A DNA stretch of 64,000 nucleotides from an uncultured Clostridia bacterium (GCA_947631905.1 CANRND010000001.1:81434-145433); one strand, 5' to 3'; shown: positions 52,277 to 61,443, numbered from the stretch's first letter. Numbers and translations: made by a program. The notes: generated by a model not told the origin, from the letters alone.

Positions 52277-53791
52277 TCATTTTCGATGCATTTTCCGTCG
52301 CTTTTTGCGTATTTTATCGCTTTCCACCAACCCGTCTTTCAGTTCAGAATTCAAGTCGTTCGTGATGTTTCTGATTTCTTTGATGCGATACACCACGTCT
52401 ACGATGATCGTAATGATCGGGAGCAACATGGTGATAAGCGCCAATAAAACGGGAGCGGACCAAAAGCTTAACGCCCGCCCCAATGTCTTTTCCAAAAGAT
52501 CCCAATAGGAATCTAAAAGGGCGGCAACCGCTACGACGGTGCCGAATACGGATACAAATATCTCAGCCTTCACTTTCCTGCGGGCATTGATATTGTCATC
52601 GCGCTTCTCGATCCGCGAAACATAGACGTCGCAAATCTCACGCAAAGCCGTTAAATCATTGTTGAAACTTGCATAGAGCGTCGGGATTTTGAACGTCCGA
52701 TAGAGCAAATTATAGTAGTCGTTTACGTGTTCTATCATCGAAGGAAGCAAAAAGAACGCGCGGAATTTCAAGTTTGCAGCCTCAGCCTGATACCGATTTG
52801 CGACTTTAAGTTCCCTTTTCATGATCTCATAGTTCATCTGCAGTTTATCAAGCGTACCCATCTCTCCGATGAATCTCATCAAAGCAAACCGTTGGTGTAG
52901 ACTATGCAAAAACAATGTAAAATAGGTACTCTTGATATTGGGTGGGAACGTACTCGTAAAGAAATGGTCCGTCTTTTCGTCGCCTGTTAAAAAGCTTAGA
53001 TTGACGGCGCCATTCAGCGATGCCGTCCAATAAGAATTTTCAAACTGATGCAGAACGTGGAATTCTTCGTCGCGCACAGATTCTCTTGCCTTATAAGACT
53101 CTTTGTAATTTTTACGCAGATGAAAAAGAAGCTCCTCTAAACGGTCGGGTTCACGGTCCAACAGCATATAGGAAAAGATGTAGCCGCGCATTTCCACAAA
53201 ATCAACATCGTCTTGCTTGATATCCCCAACATAAGAAAGTATCTTTAAGAAAAACTCCCTTATCGAATAGGAATATGGGACCTCCTTTTTCGTTTTTTCA
53301 ACAGGGTTCCATTCGCACCTTACGCCAGATAAGTAATTTTGCTCCGATTTTAGCTCGCTTATAAAATAGTTGCAATCTATGCAATCGTCAATTCGTTCGG
53401 AATGATATTGAAATTCGACTTCGGCGAATCCCACTCCGGACTCAAACAGATAGATCCTAACCCCCGTTATCGAGACTTCAACGCCTTCTTGTCCCCCGCG
53501 GTGACGGAAAATCAACTTCCCGTCTAAACGGCGCGGCAGACCAAAATATTCTCGCGCCTCATAGGTAAGCTCATAACATTTCGCGATCGTTGTAGAACCG
53601 CCGTTTTCCGAAAGCAACTCGCTCAGCCCCTGCCTTAGCTCATAACTCGGCTGGCTGAACTGCTGAAAAACGGGAAGCTCCCGACCAGAACGATTGTAAT
53701 ATCCGTTTTTTCGCAAAGATAAATCTTTGGCGACGAAACGGAACGGCACCAAAAATTTTGTAAAATGACAGACGATTTTACTCGGATCCAT
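52277..53791 (-). CDS. operon gene 6: protein with C-terminal two-helix membrane hairpin
   Basis: The 504-residue protein has a large soluble N-terminal part (beta-rich to ~170, then helical), a helical stalk (about 370-410, VYVSRIEKRDDNINARRKVKAE) and two membrane segments near 410-432 and 445-470, ending in a basic tail. Soluble domain, long helix, two C-terminal helices is the outline of CorA-like channels and of several membrane effectors of conflict systems; no GMN signature is present. The ribosome site is weak (GGGTG). Last gene of the six-gene operon, 18 bp after the SpeD-like gene. Confidence 0.7.
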   Translation of the reverse strand: MDPSKIVCHFTKFLVPFRFVAKDLSLRKNGYYNRSGRELPVFQQFSQPSYELRQGLSELLSENGGSTTIAKCYELTYEAREYFGLPRRLDGKLIFRHRGGQEGVEVSITGVRIYLFESGVGFAEVEFQYHSERIDDCIDCNYFISELKSEQNYLSGVRCEWNPVEKTKKEVPYSYSIREFFLKILSYVGDIKQDDVDFVEMRGYIFSYMLLDREPDRLEELLFHLRKNYKESYKARESVRDEEFHVLHQFENSYWTASLNGAVNLSFLTGDEKTDHFFTSTFPPNIKSTYFTLFLHSLHQRFALMRFIGEMGTLDKLQMNYEIMKRELKVANRYQAEAANLKFRAFFLLPSMIEHVNDYYNLLYRTFKIPTLYASFNNDLTALREICDVYVSRIEKRDDNINARRKVKAEIFVSVFGTVVAVAALLDSYWDLLEKTLGRALSFWSAPVLLALITMLLPIITIIVDVVYRIKEIRNITNDLNSELKDGLVESDKIRKKRRKMHRK

Positions 53792-53809
53792 ATGTATACA
53801 CCCAAATTA

Positions 53810-54610
53810 TCAGTCTTGAATATTTTGTTGCCACATTTTACTGATCTCGGAAAGCGAAACGTCCTCTTCTTCCTTATGGTCTAAGGCGTATTTGTCGCCT
53901 CGCTTCACGAGCTGCAAACTCTCGGGCTTCCCGATATATTTTTCCAATAGCGATTCTACGATCGAGAAATCAAAAAACGAACAGGAAAATAAATCAAAAT
54001 ACAGGCATTTGTTCTGCATATCGTAATGCATCGCGATATGGCTTTGCGCGATCACGACGATTCCATGTAGCCAACCGCCGCCCAAGTTATTCTTGATAAC
54101 ATTGGCCCGTGCGATAGGCTGCATATGGATGATAGAAACAAGCTTTTCGAGCAGATCAAACATACTGTCCAAAGTAACTTCGCCCCTCGGAATGAGCCTT
54201 CCCACAAGATGGGGCCCGAAATCCGTTCTGCCGATCGTTTCCTTTCGATTGTCGTTCACGCGACGATCTGTTAAGCAATATTCGGAACAGGATTCCTCGA
54301 AGGGCAACTTCTTCCGAAAGTAGGCATAGACGCGTTCGGCATCGAAATTCCCGTCATACAGCACATCCGCGAAATAGCACTGCCGACGCGGAAACGTATG
54401 GATCGTGATATGCCCCCCGTCGAGAAAGAGATAGGCGCTAATCCCAACATCGTCTTCATCACTACAATAATAATACGGGATCAGCATCGGAGGTGCGATG
54501 GGTTTAAGCTTTGCTTCATAAGCCACACAATTCAAAAAGTTATATACGGCCATCGTGTCGTCCAGGGCCATATTATCCTTGCAATAACAATCAAGCATCA
54601 TGTGTTTCAT
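53810..54610 (-). CDS. operon gene 5: duplicated SpeD-like (AdoMet decarboxylase fold) protein
   Basis: The 266-residue protein is two S-adenosylmethionine-decarboxylase-like halves in tandem. In bacterial SpeD the pyruvoyl-forming Ser, a His five residues on and a Cys fifteen further are catalytic. The N-terminal half has GGHITIHTFP with Gly66 at the Ser position, His71, and Asp86 at the Cys position. The C-terminal half has QSHIAMHYD with Ser190, His195 and Cys210 at exactly the family spacing. So the second half could self-cleave and decarboxylate AdoMet or, as known for some SpeD relatives, arginine or ornithine. ATG at 54610 after AAGGAG; a GTG at 54622 is an alternative. Confidence 0.8.
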   Translation of the reverse strand: MKHMMLDCYCKDNMALDDTMAVYNFLNCVAYEAKLKPIAPPMLIPYYYCSDEDDVGISAYLFLDGGHITIHTFPRRQCYFADVLYDGNFDAERVYAYFRKKLPFEESCSEYCLTDRRVNDNRKETIGRTDFGPHLVGRLIPRGEVTLDSMFDLLEKLVSIIHMQPIARANVIKNNLGGGWLHGIVVIAQSHIAMHYDMQNKCLYFDLFSCSFFDFSIVESLLEKYIGKPESLQLVKRGDKYALDHKEEEDVSLSEISKMWQQNIQD

Positions 54611-54618
54611 AAAAGGAA

Positions 54619-56892
54619 TCACTCCTTCATAGCCAACAATAACTTATCGAACTTTCTGCAACTGATCAAAAACGGAGACACCCACCAATTCTGCGTAGAA
54701 CACTCCATATTTGGAATGCAATAATAGAGTTCGTTGATCTGATACTCATACTCGGTGAGAAGTTTAACTCCCTGCATTCTGTCGTAGCCACCGTCAATGT
54801 TGATAATATAGTGACAAACACTGTACTTATCGCGGTTTTCGCTCCTCTCGCTATAACGGACGACATAGGGAAAAATTGGGTCGAACACGCTTTGGATCAT
54901 CCGTTTAGACTCTGTTTCATAGTCGGAATTGAAGGTGAGGAATTTGAAGAGATCCTCTATGTAATGCAGAAAAATATCGGCGATCCTTTCGGTGTCTCTG
55001 TAATCCCGATGATCATGCTTCAAGACGTCATTGATAAACGAAACTGTATCCCGGGGATACGATTCGATTCCCTTAAAATCCTGAGAATTGCTGGCCAAGA
55101 TGCGGTCGAACAGACGGACATTGCAGATCTGCTTTCTTCCGATCAAGGAATATAACAGCATACCTGCGTCGCCAACTTTCGTAATGTGGTGCGAGGTCTT
55201 CTCCATTTTGAGGCACAAACAGCGGAATTTTGCGACGAGTTCGCCAAGGGGCGCGCGCATCACGTCCTCGGGATCATTGCGATCAAGAGAAATCATCTGC
55301 TTTACGCGCTCAAAAAAGGCCTCCTCGCAGCGATTTTGCGTCTCACGAAGCATGCTTTGCTTGTGGAGCTCGTCTTTGTCGATAGTTTCCTCGTGAATGC
55401 GCTGGCGGACGTCTGCATACGCCAGCATGCCGTTATAGAACAGTATGAGCATACGGAACAGCCGCTCTAATATCTTATTGACGACTATGATCGCCTCAGC
55501 CCGACTTTTCCTCTCCAACACGGAACGGATCCGCTGTTCCTTCATCGAAAGGCTTTCCGCATAAAAGGCATTCGAGATAACGGACTCATCTTCGCCGGTT
55601 TCCTCGGCAGAAGCAATGGTAGAGATGATGAACTGAGCGCCGAGTACAACGCGCGCATTCAGGCTCCATTCCTGCGCCGTAACATTGAAGCTTGCATCCC
55701 CCAGGATCCTTTCTTGATACATTTTCTCGCGTTGCTCGATCTCGTTAAAGCTCTCTTGGATCTGCGCTGCCGACTGCTTCAACTTAAACCGTACAGGCAA
55801 CCGGCTGAGGATACGGCCCATGATCTCGGGGTCATTGCGAAGGACCATTTCCAATAGATCGCTCGAACCTTCCTCAAGCATATATAAGATCACAATGTTA
55901 TCCCAGTTGATCTCATTGATATTTTGCCGCAGAACGCTTTGTGGGAAGTTGCTGTGCCTTTGGGAAATATCATCAAACAAAAATCTTTTGGTACGCTCGC
56001 CTAACGCGTCGGAGATCGTGAGCGCAAGGCGATGGATATACTTGAAATCGTGGATATTCAGGCTCTTAATGGTATCGCTGGCATCGTTTTTTTCTCCCAG
56101 CCGCGATCCACTCGCCTGCACAAAGTTTTGCAGAGTCATCACACAGCAATCGGAATCATCCGAATAAGAACTCTTACCGTCAAAGGAGAGGTATTCCAAA
56201 TATACTTTCCGCTCTTTATATTCCGCTTTATGCAGATAGTAATAATTTTCTTCAAAAGTCTCTTCGTTGGTGATCCGTTTCAAAAATACAGAGAAGTCCG
56301 CGGGATGCTGCGGATCGGCGGGATAGTATTTCATACGGTAGCCGAACGGCACCATTACGGAAAAGTAGACTTTCCCCTCCTCCTCTTTCAGGCAAATCCC
56401 GCGAAGGATGTTTAAATCGTTCAGGAGCGCAAGATAGAGATTGATGAGTTTGGTGCGATCCTGCTCCGAACGCTGATATCGGATCCTCCATATGCGGACG
56501 ATCTCGGCGATTTTTTGAAAGACGGAATTTTGCGCGTTGCTTTCGATCAATCCCGTGAATATGGAATCATGATTGACGGTATCCAGCTGGATCTCTGTCA
56601 AAATATATGCGATCGTATCCAGCGTGAGCGAACCGTTGCAATATACCGTTCGGAACGCATCATCAATACGCCGCGCAGTCGTCGAAAGTTTCTCGGGGAG
56701 AGTCGTTTCCCTCCAAATAAGAAAACATCCCCAAAACGCCATGAGCATGATATTGCCCATGAGCGGGATCGTGTTATTAGCAATGATATATTCATCTATC
56801 GGAAGGTCGCCGAAGATGTAAGAACGAAGCGTTTCGTCCGGGATACAATTCAATGTCTGTTCGCTTATAGAAACCCGTTTCGTCTCAGTCAT
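54619..56892 (-). CDS. operon gene 4: 757-residue protein of unknown function
   Basis: I recognise no domain. It is mostly helical with beta-rich stretches around residues 200-280 and 690-757. A weakly hydrophobic helix near residues 45-62 (LMGNIMLMAFWGCFLIW) might be buried or membrane associated. The middle has long Glu/Arg-rich helices (residues ~390-470, 500-560). The start at 56892 overlaps the ATPase gene stop by eight bases (ATGACTGA) and its stop region carries the ribosome site of the SpeD-like gene, so the proteins are translationally coupled and probably form a complex. Confidence 0.7.
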   Translation of the reverse strand: MTETKRVSISEQTLNCIPDETLRSYIFGDLPIDEYIIANNTIPLMGNIMLMAFWGCFLIWRETTLPEKLSTTARRIDDAFRTVYCNGSLTLDTIAYILTEIQLDTVNHDSIFTGLIESNAQNSVFQKIAEIVRIWRIRYQRSEQDRTKLINLYLALLNDLNILRGICLKEEEGKVYFSVMVPFGYRMKYYPADPQHPADFSVFLKRITNEETFEENYYYLHKAEYKERKVYLEYLSFDGKSSYSDDSDCCVMTLQNFVQASGSRLGEKNDASDTIKSLNIHDFKYIHRLALTISDALGERTKRFLFDDISQRHSNFPQSVLRQNINEINWDNIVILYMLEEGSSDLLEMVLRNDPEIMGRILSRLPVRFKLKQSAAQIQESFNEIEQREKMYQERILGDASFNVTAQEWSLNARVVLGAQFIISTIASAEETGEDESVISNAFYAESLSMKEQRIRSVLERKSRAEAIIVVNKILERLFRMLILFYNGMLAYADVRQRIHEETIDKDELHKQSMLRETQNRCEEAFFERVKQMISLDRNDPEDVMRAPLGELVAKFRCLCLKMEKTSHHITKVGDAGMLLYSLIGRKQICNVRLFDRILASNSQDFKGIESYPRDTVSFINDVLKHDHRDYRDTERIADIFLHYIEDLFKFLTFNSDYETESKRMIQSVFDPIFPYVVRYSERSENRDKYSVCHYIINIDGGYDRMQGVKLLTEYEYQINELYYCIPNMECSTQNWWVSPFLISCRKFDKLLLAMKE

Positions 56893-57793
56893 GAACCTTT
56901 GCTCCTTCCTCGATGATCGCCGCGGCAAGGCTTTCATACCGATCTAATGCGAGCAAACTATCTTGCTCGCTCTCGATCTCTCCCGTTTGTTTGAGCGCAT
57001 AAAGGATGTCTTCCTGCCACTTAAAGCGCTCGACTTCGGGTATCCCGAAATTGTTTTGCGTCAAAAATTCTTTGGAAACTTCATAGGGAAGATCGCGAAC
57101 AATCTCCTTGATCCTGCGCACGGAATCCTCAAGCTGATTGACGCCGAGGATCGTGATATCGTTGCGCGGAACGGCCGTCGGCAATACGATCACGCGCGTA
57201 ACCTGCTCGTCCCCCATATTCACACGTTCGCGGAACCGTCCGAGAAAGCGGCCCGTGCCGACGCAGAACTGTTTGGTGGGTCTCAGGCAACAGACCATGA
57301 CCTTGCTGGCTTTACAGGCGGCCGCCGCGGAAATTTGATCGCCCGATGCGGTATCGTAGACGATCGCCCTTACCCCCATCCTCAAACACATTGTATACAG
57401 GGAGGCCAACGCCATGTCGATGCGGCCGTTGTAATCCTGCACGTCCATGGGTTTGCTATCGTTGAGTCCGAGGCAATATACGCTTCTGTCTTCTATCCCC
57501 AAATGGTTCCCGACGGGGACGCAATATTTGAAAAATTCGTGTCGTTCGAACGGAAGCACGCGATTTCTGTCGGGAATCTTGTTGGAAAGCATGACTTTGG
57601 CGTCATATTCTTCAAAACATCTCTCCGCGCCCATGAGATAGGTAAGCCCCTGGCTATCAATATCTGTATCTACAACCAAAATGGGATGTTCTGCGGTCGC
57701 TTCGAGCTTTTTGGCAAGAAACGGCAAAGTATTCAAACACGTAGAAGTACGGCACGACCCACCCTTATAGGAATGAAACGAGACTACAAGCAT
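56885..57793 (-). CDS. operon gene 3: ParA/MinD-like ATPase with deviant P-loop
   Basis: The 302-residue protein has the SIMIBI layout: HSYKGGSCRTS at 7-17 (deviant Walker A with the signature Lys10, but Arg15 where the phosphate-binding Lys normally stands), VVDTDIDSQGL (switch I-like) and IVYDTASGD (Walker B). It lacks an obvious DNA-binding or membrane-targeting tail. KGGxxR variants are known among ParA-like proteins of bacterial conflict and secretion clusters. ATG at 57793 follows AAGGAG; a longer frame overlaps the upstream gene. Confidence 0.85.
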   Translation of the reverse strand: MLVVSFHSYKGGSCRTSTCLNTLPFLAKKLEATAEHPILVVDTDIDSQGLTYLMGAERCFEEYDAKVMLSNKIPDRNRVLPFERHEFFKYCVPVGNHLGIEDRSVYCLGLNDSKPMDVQDYNGRIDMALASLYTMCLRMGVRAIVYDTASGDQISAAAACKASKVMVCCLRPTKQFCVGTGRFLGRFRERVNMGDEQVTRVIVLPTAVPRNDITILGVNQLEDSVRRIKEIVRDLPYEVSKEFLTQNNFGIPEVERFKWQEDILYALKQTGEIESEQDSLLALDRYESLAAAIIEEGAKVHD

Positions 57794-57834
57794 AATCTTA
57801 CTCCTTTTTTTCTTTTGGATTTTAATTTTATCAA

Positions 57835-59829
57835 TCAAGCCAAATCGACGCTCTCCGTTAAACCGCGCTTAACCTCATCGGGCCGATAAGAATCTTGCGG
57901 CTCATTGTAGCGGCAAAGCGCTTCCGCCCAGATCATGACAAATTTCTTCATATCGGCAAACAGAAGCGCAACAATCTTGTCCGCCGACCAATCTTTGGCC
58001 TGTTTGTCCGCCTTGGCGTCGTCTAAATTGCTCAGATTCACCTCTTGCGCGATGGGGACAAAGAACGACTGCAATGCGTCTACGAGAGCAATCCGCAGTT
58101 CTTTCTCTTCCGCGTTCAAAAGCGCGGTATGATCGCTGCCCGCACGGTTTTCGCGGTTGCTCTCCGCTATCTTGTGCAGGACGTCTTTCAAAGCGAGAGA
58201 CAGCTGCGGGCGGATTGCCTCACGGACCACTTCGCGCACGGCTTGTTCCACTTTATAGGAGCTGATCGTCGCGTTAAGTTTCTCCTCCTGCTGCTGTTCG
58301 AGAGCTTCCAGAGCCTCCCTATACTTTCTCGTCGCCTCCTCCAAATTCATTCTGAAATCGTTGCGCTCATCTTCGAGTTTCTTGGCATATTCGCGCTTCA
58401 ACTCTTCAATATCCGCATTCTTTTCCGCATATTCGCGCTCATATGTCTCGTAATAATCGTAGAATTCGCGGATTGACGTTATTGCGCGCTCTGTCTGTTG
58501 CAGATTGTATCCTAAGCTGTTCCAAAGCCAAACGGGTTGTCCGAGCCTATCGGTCAGACGGTTCGAAAGCATGATGTTGAGGATCTCGCCAATCTCCCGT
58601 TCGGGATACTTCGTAACATACGTGACGATCATACATTTCGTACGGATAATGAGCGCTTCGAGAACGGAGACATTGATCTTTTCGCCCGCAAGTTTTGCGT
58701 GATATTTCTTGTAGTAATCGGGGTTGGAATGCGCTTCGGAAAAGGTGACATACTCACGATCCACGAGATTTTCCTTACCCAGATCCTGCAAGTCGCGATA
58801 GGCCTTATATACTATATCGACGGCATTCTTGATGTTTGTACTGAAAACTTTCCACTCGTCGGTATCTTGTTTAAACCGTTGATGATAGTTGGTAAAGATG
58901 GCGGTCAAGACAACGTACAGCTGGTTTAATAAGACGGGAGATTGCAGGGAATATGCGATCTGCTTGAATTCCGCTTTCGTCCCGTCGGCATAGAAAAATT
59001 CTTTGCCAATTTGGTCTTTGAAGTCTTCATAGACATTCGCCCCGACCATTTCGCAGACACTCTTGAACCGCCCGACGACATCATATTTGTATTCCGACGC
59101 CAATTGTGCGATGAACGCGTCATCTCGCGTGATCCCCAATTCGGGGTTGCCAAGGATTGTATCTTCGACATCGCCGAATGTCTCGCAGACAGAGTGCGTG
59201 AAATAGAGTGAACGTTCAATGCAACCCGTAATGGGTCCCCACCCGACGTAGTCGGTTCTCTCGGGATCATATCCCAAAGAGCCGTCCCGATGGATCACGT
59301 TTTCGAGCAACAAGTGAAGGAGCCGCGCGATGAGGCGCGCAATGCGTTCCATTTCCGCATCTAATTTCAGTTTTCCGTTGATATGTAGCCGCCGCGCGAA
59401 TAAAATGCTGGAAAGCGACCACGTCAGGGATTCCACGAAGGCCCCGCGGTTGCCCCCGAATATTTCCTTATTGATGTCGGGCGTCGCATACGGACTCGCA
59501 TCTATACCATTTTCTTCGATATAGTCCATGACCCAAACGAGCGTCTGGCGGTATTTTTCCTTCTCGCTCTCCGTAAATTCAACCTTATAGCGATCCATCA
59601 AAAGGGAGAGCAAGAATAAACCGTATGTCTGGTTTATGAGTCCCTCTTTCGTGTTGTCGGCAGACAGATTAAAGAAGAATTGCTCCTTGCTCCGTTTGAT
59701 GGCATCTGAAGATTTCAGCCAAACATTTTTGATTTCCGTGCCAACCGTTTCGTAGCTCTTATATAACTTGAAGAGCTTCTCGCGTTGTTCGATATTTTGC
59801 TCTAACCCCAAGTTAAATTCTTTTTCCAT
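57835..59829 (-). CDS. operon gene 2: 664-residue helical/coiled-coil protein
   Basis: The first ~430 residues look like an all-helical, possibly alpha/alpha-toroid-like domain (HRDGSLGYDPERTDYVGWGPITGCIERSLY). A long coiled coil (about 470-560, YYETYEREYAEKNADIEELKREYAKKLEDERNDF) and a helical C-terminal domain follow. No catalytic signature was identified. The ATG at 59829 lies three bases after the ureohydrolase stop with GGGAGATAA upstream. It may be the structural scaffold of the system. Confidence 0.7.
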   Translation of the reverse strand: MEKEFNLGLEQNIEQREKLFKLYKSYETVGTEIKNVWLKSSDAIKRSKEQFFFNLSADNTKEGLINQTYGLFLLSLLMDRYKVEFTESEKEKYRQTLVWVMDYIEENGIDASPYATPDINKEIFGGNRGAFVESLTWSLSSILFARRLHINGKLKLDAEMERIARLIARLLHLLLENVIHRDGSLGYDPERTDYVGWGPITGCIERSLYFTHSVCETFGDVEDTILGNPELGITRDDAFIAQLASEYKYDVVGRFKSVCEMVGANVYEDFKDQIGKEFFYADGTKAEFKQIAYSLQSPVLLNQLYVVLTAIFTNYHQRFKQDTDEWKVFSTNIKNAVDIVYKAYRDLQDLGKENLVDREYVTFSEAHSNPDYYKKYHAKLAGEKINVSVLEALIIRTKCMIVTYVTKYPEREIGEILNIMLSNRLTDRLGQPVWLWNSLGYNLQQTERAITSIREFYDYYETYEREYAEKNADIEELKREYAKKLEDERNDFRMNLEEATRKYREALEALEQQQEEKLNATISSYKVEQAVREVVREAIRPQLSLALKDVLHKIAESNRENRAGSDHTALLNAEEKELRIALVDALQSFFVPIAQEVNLSNLDDAKADKQAKDWSADKIVALLFADMKKFVMIWAEALCRYNEPQDSYRPDEVKRGLTESVDLA

Positions 59830-59832
59830 AGT

Positions 59833-60672
59833 TTATCTCCCTATCTTTTCAAAAATTTCTAAAAGTATTTTCAACGCCACCCATGAAGTAATGTCGTTTA
59901 TATCATTTTGCGGAGAAACTTCTACCAAATCGAGCATACGAATTGGCAACCGATCGAATAGTCCGCAAATCAGATCCCGCACCATGAGAGGATCCAGTCC
60001 AAAGCTCTCGGGCGTACCCGTCCCGGGCGCATAGGCGGGATCCAAAGAGTCGATATCCCACGACAGATAAATTGCGTCGTATCCTTGGAATTTTTTTGCC
60101 AAAAGCGAAACGACTTTTTCCGTTCCTCTTTTGCGGCATTCGTCCGCATCGATTACAAAAATCGGGGCCTGCGACAGAAGTTCCAACTCTTGAAGTTCGT
60201 AAGAACGGATCCCCACCATGGAAATATCTTCGGGAGCATAACCGTTTTCCAGCGCCCTTCTGTTTACGCAGGCGTGGGAGGATTTGGACCCGAGATATTC
60301 ATCACAGATATCGGCATGGGCATCTAAATGAATGATTCCGCATCTGCTCCCGTGCAATCGCCTGAAAGCCTTCTCGGTCAAAATGCTGACCGAATGATCC
60401 CCTCCCAGCATGACGGTAAGTTTTTTCCCGTTCAGTTTGGAGAGCATCGCAAACGCTTGATCGAAAGTGGCGCCGATATCGCCCGCATCATACAGTTTTG
60501 CAAAAATTTGCTTGCCGCTCGCCGTAACGGGGGGCAAATACGCACTACATGCACGGAGTACGGCGGGCGCGTCCGCCGCTCCCCATTTCACGGAGCAGTT
60601 TTCATCAAAGGGAATCCCGAAAATCGCAACGTCAGCCCGTTCTAATTGTTCTGTTTGTAAACCTCTCCACAT
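59833..60672 (-). CDS. operon gene 1: agmatinase/arginase-family ureohydrolase
   Basis: The 279-residue protein keeps every metal ligand of the Mn-dependent ureohydrolases: GGDHS (His93), LDAHAD (Asp117, His119, Asp121) and SWDIDSLDP (Asp206, Asp208), followed by PGTGTPESFGL. Agmatinase converts agmatine to putrescine and urea; guanidinobutyrase or arginase activity are alternatives. Next to a SpeD-like decarboxylase in the same operon, arginine to agmatine to putrescine is conceivable. First gene of the operon, with a ~150-nt leader from a perfect promoter; ribosome site AAAGA is weak. Confidence 0.88.
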   Translation of the reverse strand: MWRGLQTEQLERADVAIFGIPFDENCSVKWGAADAPAVLRACSAYLPPVTASGKQIFAKLYDAGDIGATFDQAFAMLSKLNGKKLTVMLGGDHSVSILTEKAFRRLHGSRCGIIHLDAHADICDEYLGSKSSHACVNRRALENGYAPEDISMVGIRSYELQELELLSQAPIFVIDADECRKRGTEKVVSLLAKKFQGYDAIYLSWDIDSLDPAYAPGTGTPESFGLDPLMVRDLICGLFDRLPIRMLDLVEVSPQNDINDITSWVALKILLEIFEKIGR

Positions 60673-60759
60673 TTCTTTTTACGCTGAAAAATTTTTATGA
60701 TACTATCATTCATCGCCAAAATTTGCCGAAAAACGATAGCGAGTTCCGAATAATAATTC

Positions 60760-60819
60760 CTACCAGGGAATGTCCGACGCTCGACCGAAGCGAGCCGCAT
60801 CCATAAAGACAACCCACAT
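60760..60819 (-). CDS. possible leader peptide of the six-gene operon
   Basis: A 19-residue frame (MWVVFMDAARFGRASDIPW) begins about seven bases after the predicted transcription start and has AGGTGG four bases before its ATG. Its position fits an upstream regulatory peptide for the operon, as used in polyamine or amino-acid control elsewhere. Evidence is position and ribosome site only. Confidence 0.3.
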   Translation of the reverse strand: MWVVFMDAARFGRASDIPW

Positions 60820-60832
60820 TTCCACCTATTCC

Positions 60833-60861
60833 ATTATAACAAGGGATCGCTCGGTTGTCAA
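60833..60861 (-). promoter_or_regulatory. perfect consensus promoter of the six-gene operon
   Basis: Minus strand TTGACA, exactly 17 bp, TATAAT. It is the only clear promoter for genes 60672 to 52277. Confidence 0.88.
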
Positions 60862-60955
60862 TATTAAGCAGAACTTTTTTGATGTTTTGGTTGAAAATCT
60901 TTCGCGGAAACGACAAATCGTCCTTTGGAAAAAATAGTCGAAAAACTGCAAAAAA

Positions 60956-60992
60956 GACCCCAGCAGAACCTTTTTACGGGTTCTACTGGGTC
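60956..60992 (-). terminator. terminator upstream of the operon, for the sigma-like gene
   Basis: 15-bp stem GACCCcAGCAGAACC with its complement, then TTTTTT on the minus strand. Confidence 0.85.
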
Positions 60993-61034
60993 TCACTTGG
61001 TGAGCGGTATTCAGTCTTAATCGAATAGCCCGTT

Positions 61035-61331
61035 TTAATCCCAATGCGACTGCAAAAACAGCAACAGCCGCTTATTCAGAATTTGAATGTATTTCTCCGT
61101 AACTTCCCACTCCTGCGCGAGTGCCTTTTGCGTCTTTCCTTGAAGATACAGCCCCTCATACACCTGCGCCTGCCGCTTCGGAGCCGCTTTTGCAAGCGCA
61201 TTATAACGCGCAATCAAACTTTTATAGTCGCCGTGGTCGGTGACTTCAAAAGGGCGTTTCATCGTGCGTTTGAGCTTGTAATATTCCCGAATGAAGCGCA
61301 GATCGGCGCGTATTTCTTCCAATGATTTCAT
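61035..61331 (-). CDS. small sigma-70 region-4-like protein
   Basis: The 98-residue protein has a helical N-terminus (MKSLEEIRADLRFIREYYKLKR) and a C-terminal helix-turn-helix resembling sigma region 4 (YLQGKTQKALAQEWEVTEKYIQILNKRLLLFLQ). Small proteins of this type are frequent in phages and conjugative elements, where they control late or transfer genes. A terminator follows. Supports the mobile-element reading of the right end. Confidence 0.7.
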   Translation of the reverse strand: MKSLEEIRADLRFIREYYKLKRTMKRPFEVTDHGDYKSLIARYNALAKAAPKRQAQVYEGLYLQGKTQKALAQEWEVTEKYIQILNKRLLLFLQSHWD

Positions 61332-61380
61332 CTTGTTTTCCTCTTTGCCTTACTCCGAAAAGTTGGGGCTGTGAGAACGC

Positions 61381-61404
61381 GGCGTGTGCTTGTCTTGAAC
61401 AAGT
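61381..61404 (+). repeat. 24-bp direct repeat, left copy
   Basis: Begins GGCGTGTGCTTGTCTTG and continues AACAAGT; identical to 63519-63542. The inner CTTGTCTTGAACAAG is an imperfect palindrome. Confidence 0.85.
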
Positions 61405-61443
61405 AGAGCAAAATTGTCGTCTTAATATTTAATTCGCAAGTAC

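Noticed and set aside
56885..57793. ParA-like gene as part of a plasmid partition locus
   Set aside because: No ParB-like gene or centromere-like repeats; it is embedded in a six-gene operon with enzymes.
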